Source of the DNA: CALBZH01 sp964538515
GTDB lineage: Bacteria > Desulfobacterota > Syntrophobacteria > Syntrophobacterales > Syntrophobacteraceae
Assembly (NCBI GenBank): GCA_964538515.1
Contig: CAZIEW010000077.1
Location: forward strand, 1-25,674
Direction: 5' to 3'
DNA length: 25,674 nt
Shown here piece after piece: positions 16,790 to 24,533 of the stretch (position 1 is the stretch's first letter; every line of letters starts with the position of its first letter). Both the position numbers and the translations under genes were made by a program. The notes below the pieces were generated by a model. It saw nothing but the letters and a program-made list of their open reading frames with translations. It was not told the origin of the DNA and did no database searches.

Positions 16790-17881
16790 TCAGTCCTGTT
16801 TGGTTGTCGGGATAGCCAGGGCGGTCCGCGGTGAGAAGAAGACGTGAACCTGTTCTCCCGGGCCGTAGGGATCGTGGTCCCGAGGGTTATGGACGTCCAC
16901 GCGGAAGGTGATGGAGCTGCCGACATCGATGTCGTAGCGCGTCGTGCTTCCGATGAACGATGCAAAGCCGACCGTGCCGGCCATCTGGTTGAGACCGACC
17001 TGTTCATCGACCCGGCTCCCGATGGACACCGTTTCTGGTCGTACACAGAGGGTGCATTCATCCCCGACCGCGAGGCGTGGGTCGCATTCGCTCAGGAAGA
17101 GTCCGACATCCGTCTTCACCCGGACCCGGCCCTCCGGCCCTACCCGTTCCTCGATCCGGCCGGGAATCAGGTTGTTGATGCCGATGAAGTCCGCCACAAA
17201 ACCGCTCGCGGGACGCGCATAGAGGTCCCAGGGCGTCCCGATTTGCTGCAGCCTGCCGTGCTCGATCACGGCAATGCGGTCGGAAAGCGTGAGGGCCTCT
17301 TCCTGGTCGTGGGTGACATAGATGGTGGTGATGGCCAGCTCCTTTTGGAGCTTGCGGATTTCGGCGCGCACCTGGAGGCGGATCTTGGCATCCAGGTTGC
17401 TCAGGGGCTCGTCCAGGAGCAGCACATCCGGGCTCAGGACCAGCGCACGGGCCAGGGCGACCCGCTGCTGCTGCCCCCCGGAGAGCTGCCCCGGATAACG
17501 CGCTTCGAGCCCCTTCATATTCACCAGCCCCAGGGCGTAGGCGACCTTGCTCCCGATCTCCTGCTTCGGGACCTTGCGCAGCTTCAATCCGTAGGCGACA
17601 TTGTCAAAGATGGTCATGTGGGGCCACAGGGCATAGTTTTGAAACACCATGCCGATGTTGCGCTCATAAGGCGGCACGCCGTTCACGCGCCGTTCTCCGA
17701 AAAGAATTTCCCCCTGGTCGGGATGATGAAACCCCCCGATCAAGCGCAGAAGCGTGGTCTTGCCGCAGCCCGACGGCCCCAAAAGCGTAAACAGCTCCCC
17801 GTCTTGGATGTCCAGGGAGACATGGCTCACCGCCTCGAGGGCCCCAAATCGTTTGATGATGTCCCGCAGCGTAATGTTCAT
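16790..17881 (-). CDS. ABC transporter ATP-binding protein (PotA/FbpC type)
   Basis: This 363-aa ATPase has Walker A GPSGCGKTT (35-43), Q-loop Gln81, signature LSGGQQQR (133-140), Walker B VLLLDEP (153-159) and switch His191 (VTHDQEEA). A C-terminal TOBE-like regulatory domain covers about 240-355. It energises the fused permease encoded 8 nt downstream. The start ATG 17881 has no strong Shine-Dalgarno. It belongs to the CUT1/polyamine/iron ATPase group, which does not define the substrate. Confidence 0.93.
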   Translation of the reverse strand: MNITLRDIIKRFGALEAVSHVSLDIQDGELFTLLGPSGCGKTTLLRLIGGFHHPDQGEILFGERRVNGVPPYERNIGMVFQNYALWPHMTIFDNVAYGLKLRKVPKQEIGSKVAYALGLVNMKGLEARYPGQLSGGQQQRVALARALVLSPDVLLLDEPLSNLDAKIRLQVRAEIRKLQKELAITTIYVTHDQEEALTLSDRIAVIEHGRLQQIGTPWDLYARPASGFVADFIGINNLIPGRIEERVGPEGRVRVKTDVGLFLSECDPRLAVGDECTLCVRPETVSIGSRVDEQVGLNQMAGTVGFASFIGSTTRYDIDVGSSITFRVDVHNPRDHDPYGPGEQVHVFFSPRTALAIPTTKQD

Positions 17882-17909
17882 GTCGATGGAGCCAAACTGT
17901 GCTCAGGCG

Positions 17910-19037
17910 TCATTTGTCTTTGACGATGTCCTTGTGCTTTTCGGTGATTTCCTTGCGGAAATAGGAGTTTACGTCCTCAACCCGCTTTTTGTCGCCGGCC
18001 AGCTTGACATCGTATACGTTGCCGACGGGGATCTCGAAGAACGACCTGACCCCTCCTGTGAACGCCACGGCCTTTTCCTGGTTGGATCCTGGAGCTCCCT
18101 GGACTTTGTACTTGGGTGTGATGGGGTAGACGCCCAGTTCCGAAACCAGTTTCTGTCCTTCCTCGGAGACCATGAACTCGATGAAGGCGTGAGCGGCCTT
18201 GGCATGGGGGGCGCCCTTCAGGACGGCCATGGGCTCGGGGGTGACATACGCATTGGTCGGGTAGACGTACATCAGCTCGTAGCCGCCCAGGACCTCCGCG
18301 AAGGCCATGTAGCTGGGCACACCGAACCCGACGGCGAATTCGCCCTTGGCCACGACGTTGGGGACGTCGCGGGAGCGGGCGGTGAAGATTCCCGTATTGG
18401 CTGCCAGCTTGGTGAGCCATTCCCATCCTTTTTCCCAGCCGTAGGTCTGGAGGATGACTTCGCAGGTGGCGTGGCTGGAGCTGGACCGATCGGGCGTGCA
18501 CTGCGCGATTTGCCCTTTCAGCTTGGGGTCGAGCAAGTCGTTCCAGTCCTTGATCTCGACGCCGAGCCGCTTGAGCAGCTTCGGTTGGTAGATGATCCCG
18601 TAGGGCTCCAGCATGGTCCCGACCCAGAACTTGTTCGGATCTTTGATCGGCAGGGCCACGGGTTTTCCAATACTCGCCGGAATCTCGTCCCACACGGCTT
18701 GCGGGAGCTGCACCTTCTCTAAAAGCCCTTGGGCGGCCAGATCATCGAACAAGATGCCTTCCCCGCCCCAGAAGATGTCGGCCTGGGGGCTGCCCTTCCA
18801 TTCCAGGATCTGGCCGTAGGCCACCGGCGTTCCCTTGGGGATGGCGCTGGTCTTCACGTCGACGTTCCACTTCTTCTTGGCATACTCGGAGAATGCTTTG
18901 AGTACGGGATCGTGAACGTCTTTGGAAACGGGCGTGATCAGGTACAGCTCACTTTCGATAGGCTGCGCCTGGGCGGTGCCCCAGCAAGGAAAGAGCAGCG
19001 CCGAAACCAGGATCGTCAACATCAAGCATCGTTTCAT
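17910..19037 (-). CDS. ABC transporter periplasmic substrate-binding protein (family 1, Fe3+-like)
   Basis: This 375-aa exported protein has a signal peptide (MKRCLMLTILVSALLFPCWG) and a likely AQA cleavage site near residue 25. The mature part has a type II binding-protein pattern: SPQADIFWGGEG, GIIYQPKLLKRLG, DWNDLLDPKLKGQIA, and FAVGFGVPSY. The family includes ferric-iron, 2-aminoethylphosphonate and hexose-phosphate binders. There is no lipobox. The start ATG 19037 follows AAGGGGGG. It is the first gene of the transporter-glpB operon. Conserved ferric-ligand tyrosines cannot be assigned by eye. Glycerol phosphate or a related phosphoester is my favoured but unproven ligand. Confidence 0.9.
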   Translation of the reverse strand: MKRCLMLTILVSALLFPCWGTAQAQPIESELYLITPVSKDVHDPVLKAFSEYAKKKWNVDVKTSAIPKGTPVAYGQILEWKGSPQADIFWGGEGILFDDLAAQGLLEKVQLPQAVWDEIPASIGKPVALPIKDPNKFWVGTMLEPYGIIYQPKLLKRLGVEIKDWNDLLDPKLKGQIAQCTPDRSSSSHATCEVILQTYGWEKGWEWLTKLAANTGIFTARSRDVPNVVAKGEFAVGFGVPSYMAFAEVLGGYELMYVYPTNAYVTPEPMAVLKGAPHAKAAHAFIEFMVSEEGQKLVSELGVYPITPKYKVQGAPGSNQEKAVAFTGGVRSFFEIPVGNVYDVKLAGDKKRVEDVNSYFRKEITEKHKDIVKDK

Positions 19038-19209
19038 ATTCCCCCCTTTGACATGGTGTGAGATTCAAGACCACGACTCTGCACGGCGGTCACCCGACCG
19101 CGAGCGAAAGCGCGGCAAACCTGCTGCCGATCGTGTGGCCAGCTAATGCGTACGGAAGTGGGGCGACGAGCGTGACGCTTCGGACACGCGTGTGTGTGGC
19201 TGTGCGCTT

Positions 19210-19237
19210 GTCCGATCTCGATGCGGCGCGATCGGAC
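19210..19237. promoter_or_regulatory. Perfect inverted repeat upstream of transporter operon
   Basis: GTCCGATC (19210-19217) and GATCGGAC (19230-19237) are perfect 8-bp arms around a 12-bp spacer, about 175 bp upstream of the binding-protein start. This could be an operator or a hairpin. No regulator gene is adjacent. The rest of the 305-bp gap (19038-19342) shows no convincing promoter or gene. Confidence 0.4.
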
Positions 19238-19342
19238 ATGACCACTATGATGGAAAGAGACCGGGTGAGTCAAGTCAATTGGGGCCTGGGGATGAGAGCG
19301 GAAGAGAGTCACCAGCGGGCGGGAAACGGGGAATTCCCCGTC

Positions 19343-19639
19343 TCATCCCAGGTAGACGAACACATATTCCTCGTCGTTGATGGAGATGACGATACGGCCT
19401 CCCCGTGTTTCCGCATAAACCAGCCATCCAGGCTTTTTCAGGCCCCCTCACTCGACTCGAGGTGAATGTGCGTTCGCCTTCCGGTCGTACCATGCGAGCA
19501 GCATGGCATCCGGGCTGATCTTCCCAGCTTCCTGGTCGGCCAGTGCCTTTGCAGCCGAGAAGGTAAGCTCGCCCGATGGGACGGTGAGCCGTCGGGGGGA
19601 AGCCAGCATTTCCTTCGTGAGCTCGATGCAGCCGGCCAT
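19343..19639 (-). CDS. AF1514-like (DUF5619) small protein with in-frame UGA, putative selenoprotein
   Basis: The frame from ATG 19639 reads 63 codons to a TGA (19448-19450), then continues in the same frame for 34 more sense codons to TGA 19343-19345, giving 98 residues. Both halves match one family from memory: SPDAMLLAWYDRKANAHSP before the UGA, and GWLVYAETRGG with ISINDEEYVFVYLG after it. The UGA falls where I recall Cys residues in homologues (SPxVEC). A hairpin with a G-containing loop starts at the right distance after the UGA (next entries). I read it as selenocysteine 64. A TGC-to-TGA pseudogene is the alternative. The function of the family is unknown; no signal peptide or TM segment is present. 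Confidence 0.72.
19417..19437 (-). promoter_or_regulatory. Candidate bacterial SECIS hairpin
   Basis: Starting 11 nt after the UGA, the mRNA can pair AAA-AGCC with GGCU-(GG)-UUU around the loop UGGAU. The loop opens 18 nt after the UGA and has G as its second base. As I recall, bacterial SECIS loops start about 16-37 nt from the UGA with G in one of the first two positions. The stem is short (4 bp plus 3 bp across a bulge), so this is supportive, not decisive. Confidence 0.5.
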
Positions 19640-19704
19640 GGTGTGCTCATCCCGGAGGTTAAGGTGGAAAGCGCGCTCGACCCCATGTCGAGCAAACCAT
19701 AATG

Positions 19705-19713
19705 ACTATAGCA
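19705..19713 (-). promoter_or_regulatory. Extended -10 promoter for the putative selenoprotein gene
   Basis: On the minus strand TGCTATAGT is an extended -10 (TGn-TATAGT, one mismatch to TATAAT). It would start transcription near 19698, about 60 nt before the ATG at 19639. The -35 region is poor, as allowed for extended -10 promoters. Confidence 0.4.
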
Positions 19714-19907
19714 TAACCACCTCGTCAGCGGTCTTTCTTTCTCGGCTCTACAGGATTCGTGGCTTCGGATGGCATCTTCATGGTGACGTCGGTTCAAAAT
19801 CGGCTTATTCTGGGAAAGTCGGCTGCAACGCAAGTCAAGAAACCTGACGTGCCGAACCCCCTGCTGCACTGGGGAACGGTAAACCGTGGAAACTGGAAAG
19901 GGTCACG

Positions 19908-20120
19908 ATGGAAACGACAATCAAGAGGAAAGTGAGTCTAGAAGGCTTTGGCGTGGTCGAAGGTGTGTTCGTTCGGGACGAACGGGGATGGTTCTGCCGA
20001 GAAGCGAACGGCGTTCCCTGGGATTTTCTCAATTGGGGTGCTCCGGATGCCATGGATACGCCTGAAGAAGCGGCTGAGTACCTTCTCATGTTGGATGTCG
20101 ACGACCCTCCCGAGTCATAA
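19908..20120 (+). CDS. Unknown 70-aa acidic protein
   Basis: ATG 19908 follows GGAAAGGGTC. The 70-residue product (METTIKRKVSLEGFGVVEGV onward) has a beta-rich first half and an acidic helical end (PEEAAEYLLMLDVDDPPES). I recognise no family. It has no signal peptide or TM segment and may be a small regulatory or toxin-antitoxin-sized protein; that is only a size remark. It is divergent from the putative selenoprotein gene, separated by a 268-bp gap, and convergent with the two-TM protein gene. Confidence 0.6.
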   Translation: METTIKRKVSLEGFGVVEGVFVRDERGWFCREANGVPWDFLNWGAPDAMDTPEEAAEYLLMLDVDDPPES

Positions 20121-20254
20121 CCGCATCCAACGGCGCGGGAGCGGAGCGCAAGCCGGGACGAAACGGGCAGGTCTGCTGGTGGGGGAGGACCCGTCTGAAT
20201 GGGGTTGTCCTGGATGAGCACTTCCCGCCACTCTCTATCCCTGCGGCGGGGATG

Positions 20255-20273
20255 AGGGAGGGCGGATCTCCCT
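20255..20273. terminator. Possible hairpin between convergent genes
   Basis: AGGGAG (20255-20260) pairs with CTCCCT (20268-20273) around a 7-nt loop, between the convergent 70-aa and two-TM protein genes. Only a short TTCT follows, so terminator function is weakly supported. Nothing else is visible in 20121-20282. Confidence 0.35.
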
Positions 20274-20282
20274 TCTGTGCGG

Positions 20283-20801
20283 TTAGGGGTTGGTCAGCGA
20301 ATCCGGTGCGGGCCAGGCGCTGTCCCGGAAGGAGAGCCAATCGAGGGAGAGCAGGATGACCTTGTAAAACCCGAGGATGGTCAGGAGGGTCCCCAGAAGC
20401 AGAAGGATTTGAAGGAGCCCCCCCATCTCCGATTCAAGATTCAGCGCGGCAATGCTGGCTGAAGCCATGAAAGCGGCAACAAAAACGAGCAGGTAGAGCC
20501 TGATGTCGCGCTTGCACTTTTCGGCTGCGAATTTTCTGGCATACTGCCCGGCCCACAGGCCCCAGCTGCCGTGCGGCTCCTGACCGTGAGCGATGGCTGC
20601 CACCATGGTGGCGAAGTCGTGTGCCATCCGAGGGTTGGATCCGGAGTAGCGGACGAGACGTTCGGCCACGCGCTCAGGATTCATTTCGACCTTGCCCAAT
20701 TCGTCCTGGGTCATGTTGAACAGCCAGAGAAACGCTCTGCTGTTCTCTCCGACTTCCAGGGTAAAGGTGCCTTGCACAGTCTGGATTTCCACCGTCTCCA
20801 C
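20283..20801 (-). CDS. Unknown two-TM membrane protein, 172 aa
   Basis: This frame begins with GTG at 20801, with GAGGAG 8 nt upstream; no ATG fits as well. The N-terminal ~110 residues are soluble (VEIQTVQGTFTLEVGENSRA, then HDFATMVAAIAHG). They are followed by two TM helices at about 112-130 and 138-160 (LYLLVFVAAFMASASIAALN and LLQILLLLGTLLTILGFYKV). The short C-terminus is cytoplasmic or periplasmic. I recognise no family or function. It is divergent from the PEP-synthase-like gene. Confidence 0.7.
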   Translation of the reverse strand: METVEIQTVQGTFTLEVGENSRAFLWLFNMTQDELGKVEMNPERVAERLVRYSGSNPRMAHDFATMVAAIAHGQEPHGSWGLWAGQYARKFAAEKCKRDIRLYLLVFVAAFMASASIAALNLESEMGGLLQILLLLGTLLTILGFYKVILLSLDWLSFRDSAWPAPDSLTNP

Positions 20802-20828
20802 GCCGCAGCTCCTCTTGTCACGTCATTG

Positions 20829-20976
20829 CCGGCACCGGGTGCCGGTCCCCCAAAGCACGTTGACCCGTGCACTTCCTACGCGGGGACGACGCGGAACCAA
20901 GATCTTGGCCCGACGCCGCCCCTTCCGGCCCGATGCCTCACAGCCGGTCCTTGAGCGCAGCCCGAGCTTCAGGACC
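20829..20976. other. Cluster of short palindromes in divergent intergenic region
   Basis: The 378-bp gap 20802-21179 has no gene. Its left part holds CCGGCAC-CGG-GTGCCGG (20829-20845), the 12-bp palindrome CCAAGATCTTGG (20897-20908), and an imperfect GGTCCTTGAGC/GCTTCAGGACC hairpin (20946-20976). These could be operators or structured RNA for either flanking gene. Confidence 0.5.
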
Positions 20977-21033
20977 GAGCCTTTCCTCAGTCTCATCTAC
21001 TCTGCCATGATTTTCTCTTTCCGTCACCTGTTC

Positions 21034-21086
21034 CTGAGGACACTCACCCTGAGTACGCAATCCGTATTGAGGAGTGGCGTCCTCAG
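21034..21086 (+). other. Long imperfect hairpin in leader of PEP-synthase-like gene
   Basis: CTGAGGAC (21034-21041) pairs with GTCCTCAG (21079-21086). Inside, ACTC pairs with GAGT, and CTGAGTACG pairs with CGTATTGAG (one mismatch, one G-U) around loop CAATC. This gives about 20 paired positions over 53 nt, about 95 nt before the start codon. CTCACC (21043-21048) could alternatively pair with GGTGAG downstream, which would allow two states. Confidence 0.5.
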
Positions 21087-21123
21087 AATTATGGTGAGGG
21101 AAGGTCGTGCAGACAACGTCGCA

Positions 21124-21151
21124 TTGACAGTCGCAGGCTGCACTTTAGAGC
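21124..21151 (+). promoter_or_regulatory. Possible sigma-70 promoter, PEP-synthase-like gene
   Basis: A perfect TTGACA (21124-21129) is followed after 16 nt by TAGAGC (21146-21151), a weak -10. If used, the 5' leader would be very short and would exclude the hairpin at 21034-21086. Confidence 0.3.
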
Positions 21152-21179
21152 AGGATGGAGAGGGTAACAGGAGTCAAGC

Positions 21180-24100
21180 ATGCGTCTGTTCAATTTTTTC
21201 AAGCAGAAAGGTGCCTGCACCCTGCTGACCCAGGTGGACGGGCCGATGGTGGAAAAGTACCGTCACTTCAGGGATTTTCTGCACCTGAACCGCGATGCCT
21301 TGAATCTCATGGCGGAAATCGAAGAGGCCTTTTATGGCGGAAGCCCGTTTTCCATGGGCGCCGTCAAGGGCAAGGTGCAGGAGCTCTTGACAACCACCTG
21401 CTCGCTCGCGAAGACTCTGAGTGCGGTCTCCCAGGGAAAGGACCGTGAGCTGACCGAGGTGTGCGAGACCATCGGGCGAGAGATCCAGGCAGCTTTCGCA
21501 GGGGCGCCATCCGAATCGTCCGGCGATCTCGTGATGCCGCTTGAGGCCGTGACTCCCCATGCGGTCTCCCTCGCCGGCGGTAAGGCGACGAATCTCGCCA
21601 CCATGGGGAATGTCCTGGACCTTCCGGTGCCAAAGGGCTTTGTTGTGACCGCCAGGGCGCTCAAGTGCTTCATGGAGGAAACCGGTCTGTCGGCTCCCAT
21701 CGCTGCGATTCTCGATCGCCTCGATGTGAGCGATCCCGCGGCGCTGGACACTGCCAGTGAAACGATCCGGGAGATGGTCCAGGGAGCCGAGCTGCCGCCC
21801 TCCCTGTCGACGGCCCTGCACGAGGCCTATGCGGCACTCGAAGCGCGGTCACACCCCGGAGTGCGCATCGCCATGCGCAGCAGCGCCGTCGGGGAGGATT
21901 CGGAGGCCTCTTTTGCGGGCCAGTTCGTGACGGAGCTCAACGTCGATCGCTCGAAGCTCATCGAATCCTACAAATCGGTTGTGGCGAGCAAGTACTCACC
22001 GCGGGCCATCCTGTATCGGCTGCGCTACGGGCTGGAAGACGAGGACACGCCCATGTGCGTGGCCGGCATTGAGATGATCGAATCCCGGGCAAGCGGCGTT
22101 CTCTACACGGTGGATCCGTCGAGCCCCTCATCGGGTGAGATGAAGATCAGCGCCGTCCTGGGGCTCGGAGAGCAGCTGGTCAGTGGCGAAGCATCTCCCG
22201 ATGACTTCTTCGTGGATCGAAGGTCCCTTGAAATCCTGCGGCGTGAGATCCGCCCCAAGCGGTCTCGCCTGGTGGGGGGAGAAGTGGGAGATCTTCGTCT
22301 GGAGGCCGTTCCAGAGGCAGAGGCCCTGACCTCCTCCATCGACGACGACGTCGTGTCGGCCCTGGCGCGCATCGGAAAGCTCCTGGAGGCGTATTTCAAG
22401 GGTCCGCAGGATGTGGAATGGGCGATCGACCACGCGGGAGCGCTTTACTTGATGCAGGCACGCCCCCTCGGGGTCTCGCGGAGCGACGGCGGCGAAGCCG
22501 AGCTGGCGGTCGACCTTTCGAGCCATCCCGTTCGGCTTCGGGGAGGTCGGGCCGCATGCACCGGAGCTGCGGCCGGAACGGTGGTCTTGGCCGATGGCAA
22601 GGATCTCGCCAGCCTGCCCCAAGACGCCATTCTGGTGGCACGGACCGCCTCGCCCGATTATGCGGCGCTGGTGGGACGCGTGCGGGGCATCATCACGGAC
22701 ATCGGCAGCGTGGCAAGCCACCTGGCGTCCGTGGTTCGGGAATTCCGAGTCCCGGCGCTGTTCGACACCGGGAGCGCCACCCGCACGTTCCGGGATGGGG
22801 ATCGGATTACCCTGGTGAGTGGAAACGCGGTGGTTTACGAGGGAATCATCGAGGGGCTCCCCAGCGGGCTCCCAGCCGGCGGCCGCCTGCTTCAGGACAG
22901 CCCGATCCACAGGCGCCTGCGCGCCGCTCTGCACCGGATCTCCCCGCTGAGTCTGACCGACCCGAACGCCCCGAGCTTCACAGCGGGGGGGTGTCGGAGC
23001 CTCCACGACATCGTGCGGTTCGCCCACGAGCGCATCATGAAGGAGGTCTTTTTCCTCTCCGAGAAGGCCGACGGCGCCGTTTCGGTGCGCTTGAAAACGA
23101 ATATTCCGCTCGTCCTCTACTGCATCGACCTGGGGGGTGGTCTCAAGGACAGGCTCACCACCTGCGACGACATCACGGCCGATCACCTGACGTCGATTCC
23201 CATGCTCGCTCTGTGGAAGGGGCTCTCGCACCCCGGCATCACCTGGGCGGGGACCATCAATTTCGATACGGGAAATCTGCTGAGCCTCATGGCTTCGAGC
23301 GCCACGGCTGAAATCGGAGGCGATATGCCGGGGGGCGACAGCTACGCGCTCCTCTCGCGCGACTACTTCAACCTCAGTGCCAAATTCGGCTACCACTACG
23401 CCAACGTGGACGTATTTTGCGGGGAGAACGATGCCGAGGCCGGACAGAACCACATCCTGCTGCAGTTCTCGGGCGGAGTGGGATCCTTTGTGGGTCGGTC
23501 GATGCGCATTCAATTCCTTTCGGCCGTTCTGGGGCGCCTCGGCTTTCACCTGACCGTGACGGGCGATCTGCTCGAAGCTTCCTTCAAAGGCGCCGGGCGA
23601 AAAGTCATGGAAGAAGCACTCGACCAGTTGGGCCGGTTGCTGGCCTCCAGCCGGCTCCTGGATATGGCGATTGCAAGCCCCGCCCAGGTCGAGGCCATGA
23701 CGGAGCGCTTTTTCCAGGGAGATTACGACTTTCTGGGCCAAAACACCGGAAGCCAGGTGCCGGGATTCTACACGCCGGAGGGCGATTGGCGGATCGTGCA
23801 CACCGGAGAAGAGGAAGAGATGCTGCTCCAGGATGGATCCCGCTGGGCCAGCGCGATCGGCTCGGGCTTCGCCGGGCTCATGGGGAAAGTGCTGGGAGCC
23901 CGCTACCAGGCGCTCCTCGACAACGTGAAAGCCTATTATTATTTCCCACTGGCCGTCGCCAGGGAGAGCCGCGTGGAAGACGCCCTCATTGCGGTCGGGG
24001 TCAAGCTGATGGCAGGCCGAATCGACCAAGCGGGGGGGCTCGCCTTCGGGCTTCGCAACGTGGGAAACACCTTCGTGCTGCGGATCAACGGCCTCGAAAA

Positions 24101-24365
24101 CAATCTGACCTTGCTCGAATTTGTGAACAACCGTCGTTTTTCTCGGGCAGTCGTCCCCGTCGAGATTGCGACCGGCCGTTGGTACACCATTCGGGTCGAG
24201 ACGTCGGGAAACCACATTCGGGGCTATCTCAACGAGGATTGTTTGATCGAGTACACTGCGGAATGGCCCGTCCACGGCTATGTAGGCCTGTGGACCAAAG
24301 CGGATTCCGTAACAGGCTTCAAGGACTTGAGCATCACATCAAAGCAGCAGGGAGACTCTCCATGA
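21180..24365 (+). CDS. PEP-synthase-like ATP-grasp/phosphohistidine protein with LamG-like C-terminus
   Basis: This 1061-aa protein starts at ATG 21180 after AGGAG. Residues 1-115 are helical and unassigned. An ATP-grasp PPDK/PEP-synthase N-terminal domain follows (about 120-430; SLAGGKATNLATM, AMRSSAVGEDSEASFAGQF, GPQDVEWAI, LYLMQARPL). The swivelling phosphohistidine domain (about 455-560) has the candidate catalytic His514 in GSVASHLASVVREFRVPAL. The PEP/pyruvate TIM barrel of true PEP synthases is missing. In its place is an unrecognised region of about 360 residues, then a concanavalin/LamG-like beta domain at about 925-1055. It probably transfers a phosphate through His514, but the acceptor is unknown. 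It overlaps the ChrB fragment by 4 nt (ATGA). Confidence 0.85.
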   Translation: MRLFNFFKQKGACTLLTQVDGPMVEKYRHFRDFLHLNRDALNLMAEIEEAFYGGSPFSMGAVKGKVQELLTTTCSLAKTLSAVSQGKDRELTEVCETIGREIQAAFAGAPSESSGDLVMPLEAVTPHAVSLAGGKATNLATMGNVLDLPVPKGFVVTARALKCFMEETGLSAPIAAILDRLDVSDPAALDTASETIREMVQGAELPPSLSTALHEAYAALEARSHPGVRIAMRSSAVGEDSEASFAGQFVTELNVDRSKLIESYKSVVASKYSPRAILYRLRYGLEDEDTPMCVAGIEMIESRASGVLYTVDPSSPSSGEMKISAVLGLGEQLVSGEASPDDFFVDRRSLEILRREIRPKRSRLVGGEVGDLRLEAVPEAEALTSSIDDDVVSALARIGKLLEAYFKGPQDVEWAIDHAGALYLMQARPLGVSRSDGGEAELAVDLSSHPVRLRGGRAACTGAAAGTVVLADGKDLASLPQDAILVARTASPDYAALVGRVRGIITDIGSVASHLASVVREFRVPALFDTGSATRTFRDGDRITLVSGNAVVYEGIIEGLPSGLPAGGRLLQDSPIHRRLRAALHRISPLSLTDPNAPSFTAGGCRSLHDIVRFAHERIMKEVFFLSEKADGAVSVRLKTNIPLVLYCIDLGGGLKDRLTTCDDITADHLTSIPMLALWKGLSHPGITWAGTINFDTGNLLSLMASSATAEIGGDMPGGDSYALLSRDYFNLSAKFGYHYANVDVFCGENDAEAGQNHILLQFSGGVGSFVGRSMRIQFLSAVLGRLGFHLTVTGDLLEASFKGAGRKVMEEALDQLGRLLASSRLLDMAIASPAQVEAMTERFFQGDYDFLGQNTGSQVPGFYTPEGDWRIVHTGEEEEMLLQDGSRWASAIGSGFAGLMGKVLGARYQALLDNVKAYYYFPLAVARESRVEDALIAVGVKLMAGRIDQAGGLAFGLRNVGNTFVLRINGLENNLTLLEFVNNRRFSRAVVPVEIATGRWYTIRVETSGNHIRGYLNEDCLIEYTAEWPVHGYVGLWTKADSVTGFKDLSITSKQQGDSP

Positions 24366-24511
24366 AGTGGATCACACGCTCGCATGTCCACGTCGACGGG
24401 GTAGCATGCCCCTGGCTGATCACACGGTTTGTCGACTCGGAGGCCACCTTTCTGTTCGTACCCAAGTGCAAAGTGCTGGAGGTTGCCGAAAAGGAAGGAG
24501 CCATCCCCTGA
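24362..24511 (+). pseudogene. ChrB-like chromate resistance protein, truncated remnant
   Basis: ATG 24362 overlaps the upstream stop (ATGA), so this gene was translationally coupled to the PEP-synthase-like gene. The 49 codons contain VDGVACPWLITRFVD and FLFVPKCKVLEVAEKEGAIP, which match the opening of the ChrB C-terminal domain family. In intact relatives GAIP continues into the rest of a domain of about 150 residues. Here it meets TGA and RAYT-type sequence. I find no continuation of ChrB downstream of the transposase, so the remainder was deleted or lies beyond the window. Confidence 0.75.
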
Positions 24512-24533
24512 GCATCTAGCAGAGAGAAGGCTT

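Noticed and set aside
19780..19907. Riboswitch-like fragments (GCAACGCAAG, GGTAAACC) before the 70-aa gene
   Set aside because: They recall parts of c-di-GMP-I riboswitches, but the core GGGACGCAAAGC and receptor elements are missing, and no consistent fold emerged.
22128..24275. Long (715-codon) open frame antisense to the PEP-synthase-like gene
   Set aside because: It shows no recognisable domain and mirrors the codon bias of the real gene on the other strand, which has clear motifs throughout.
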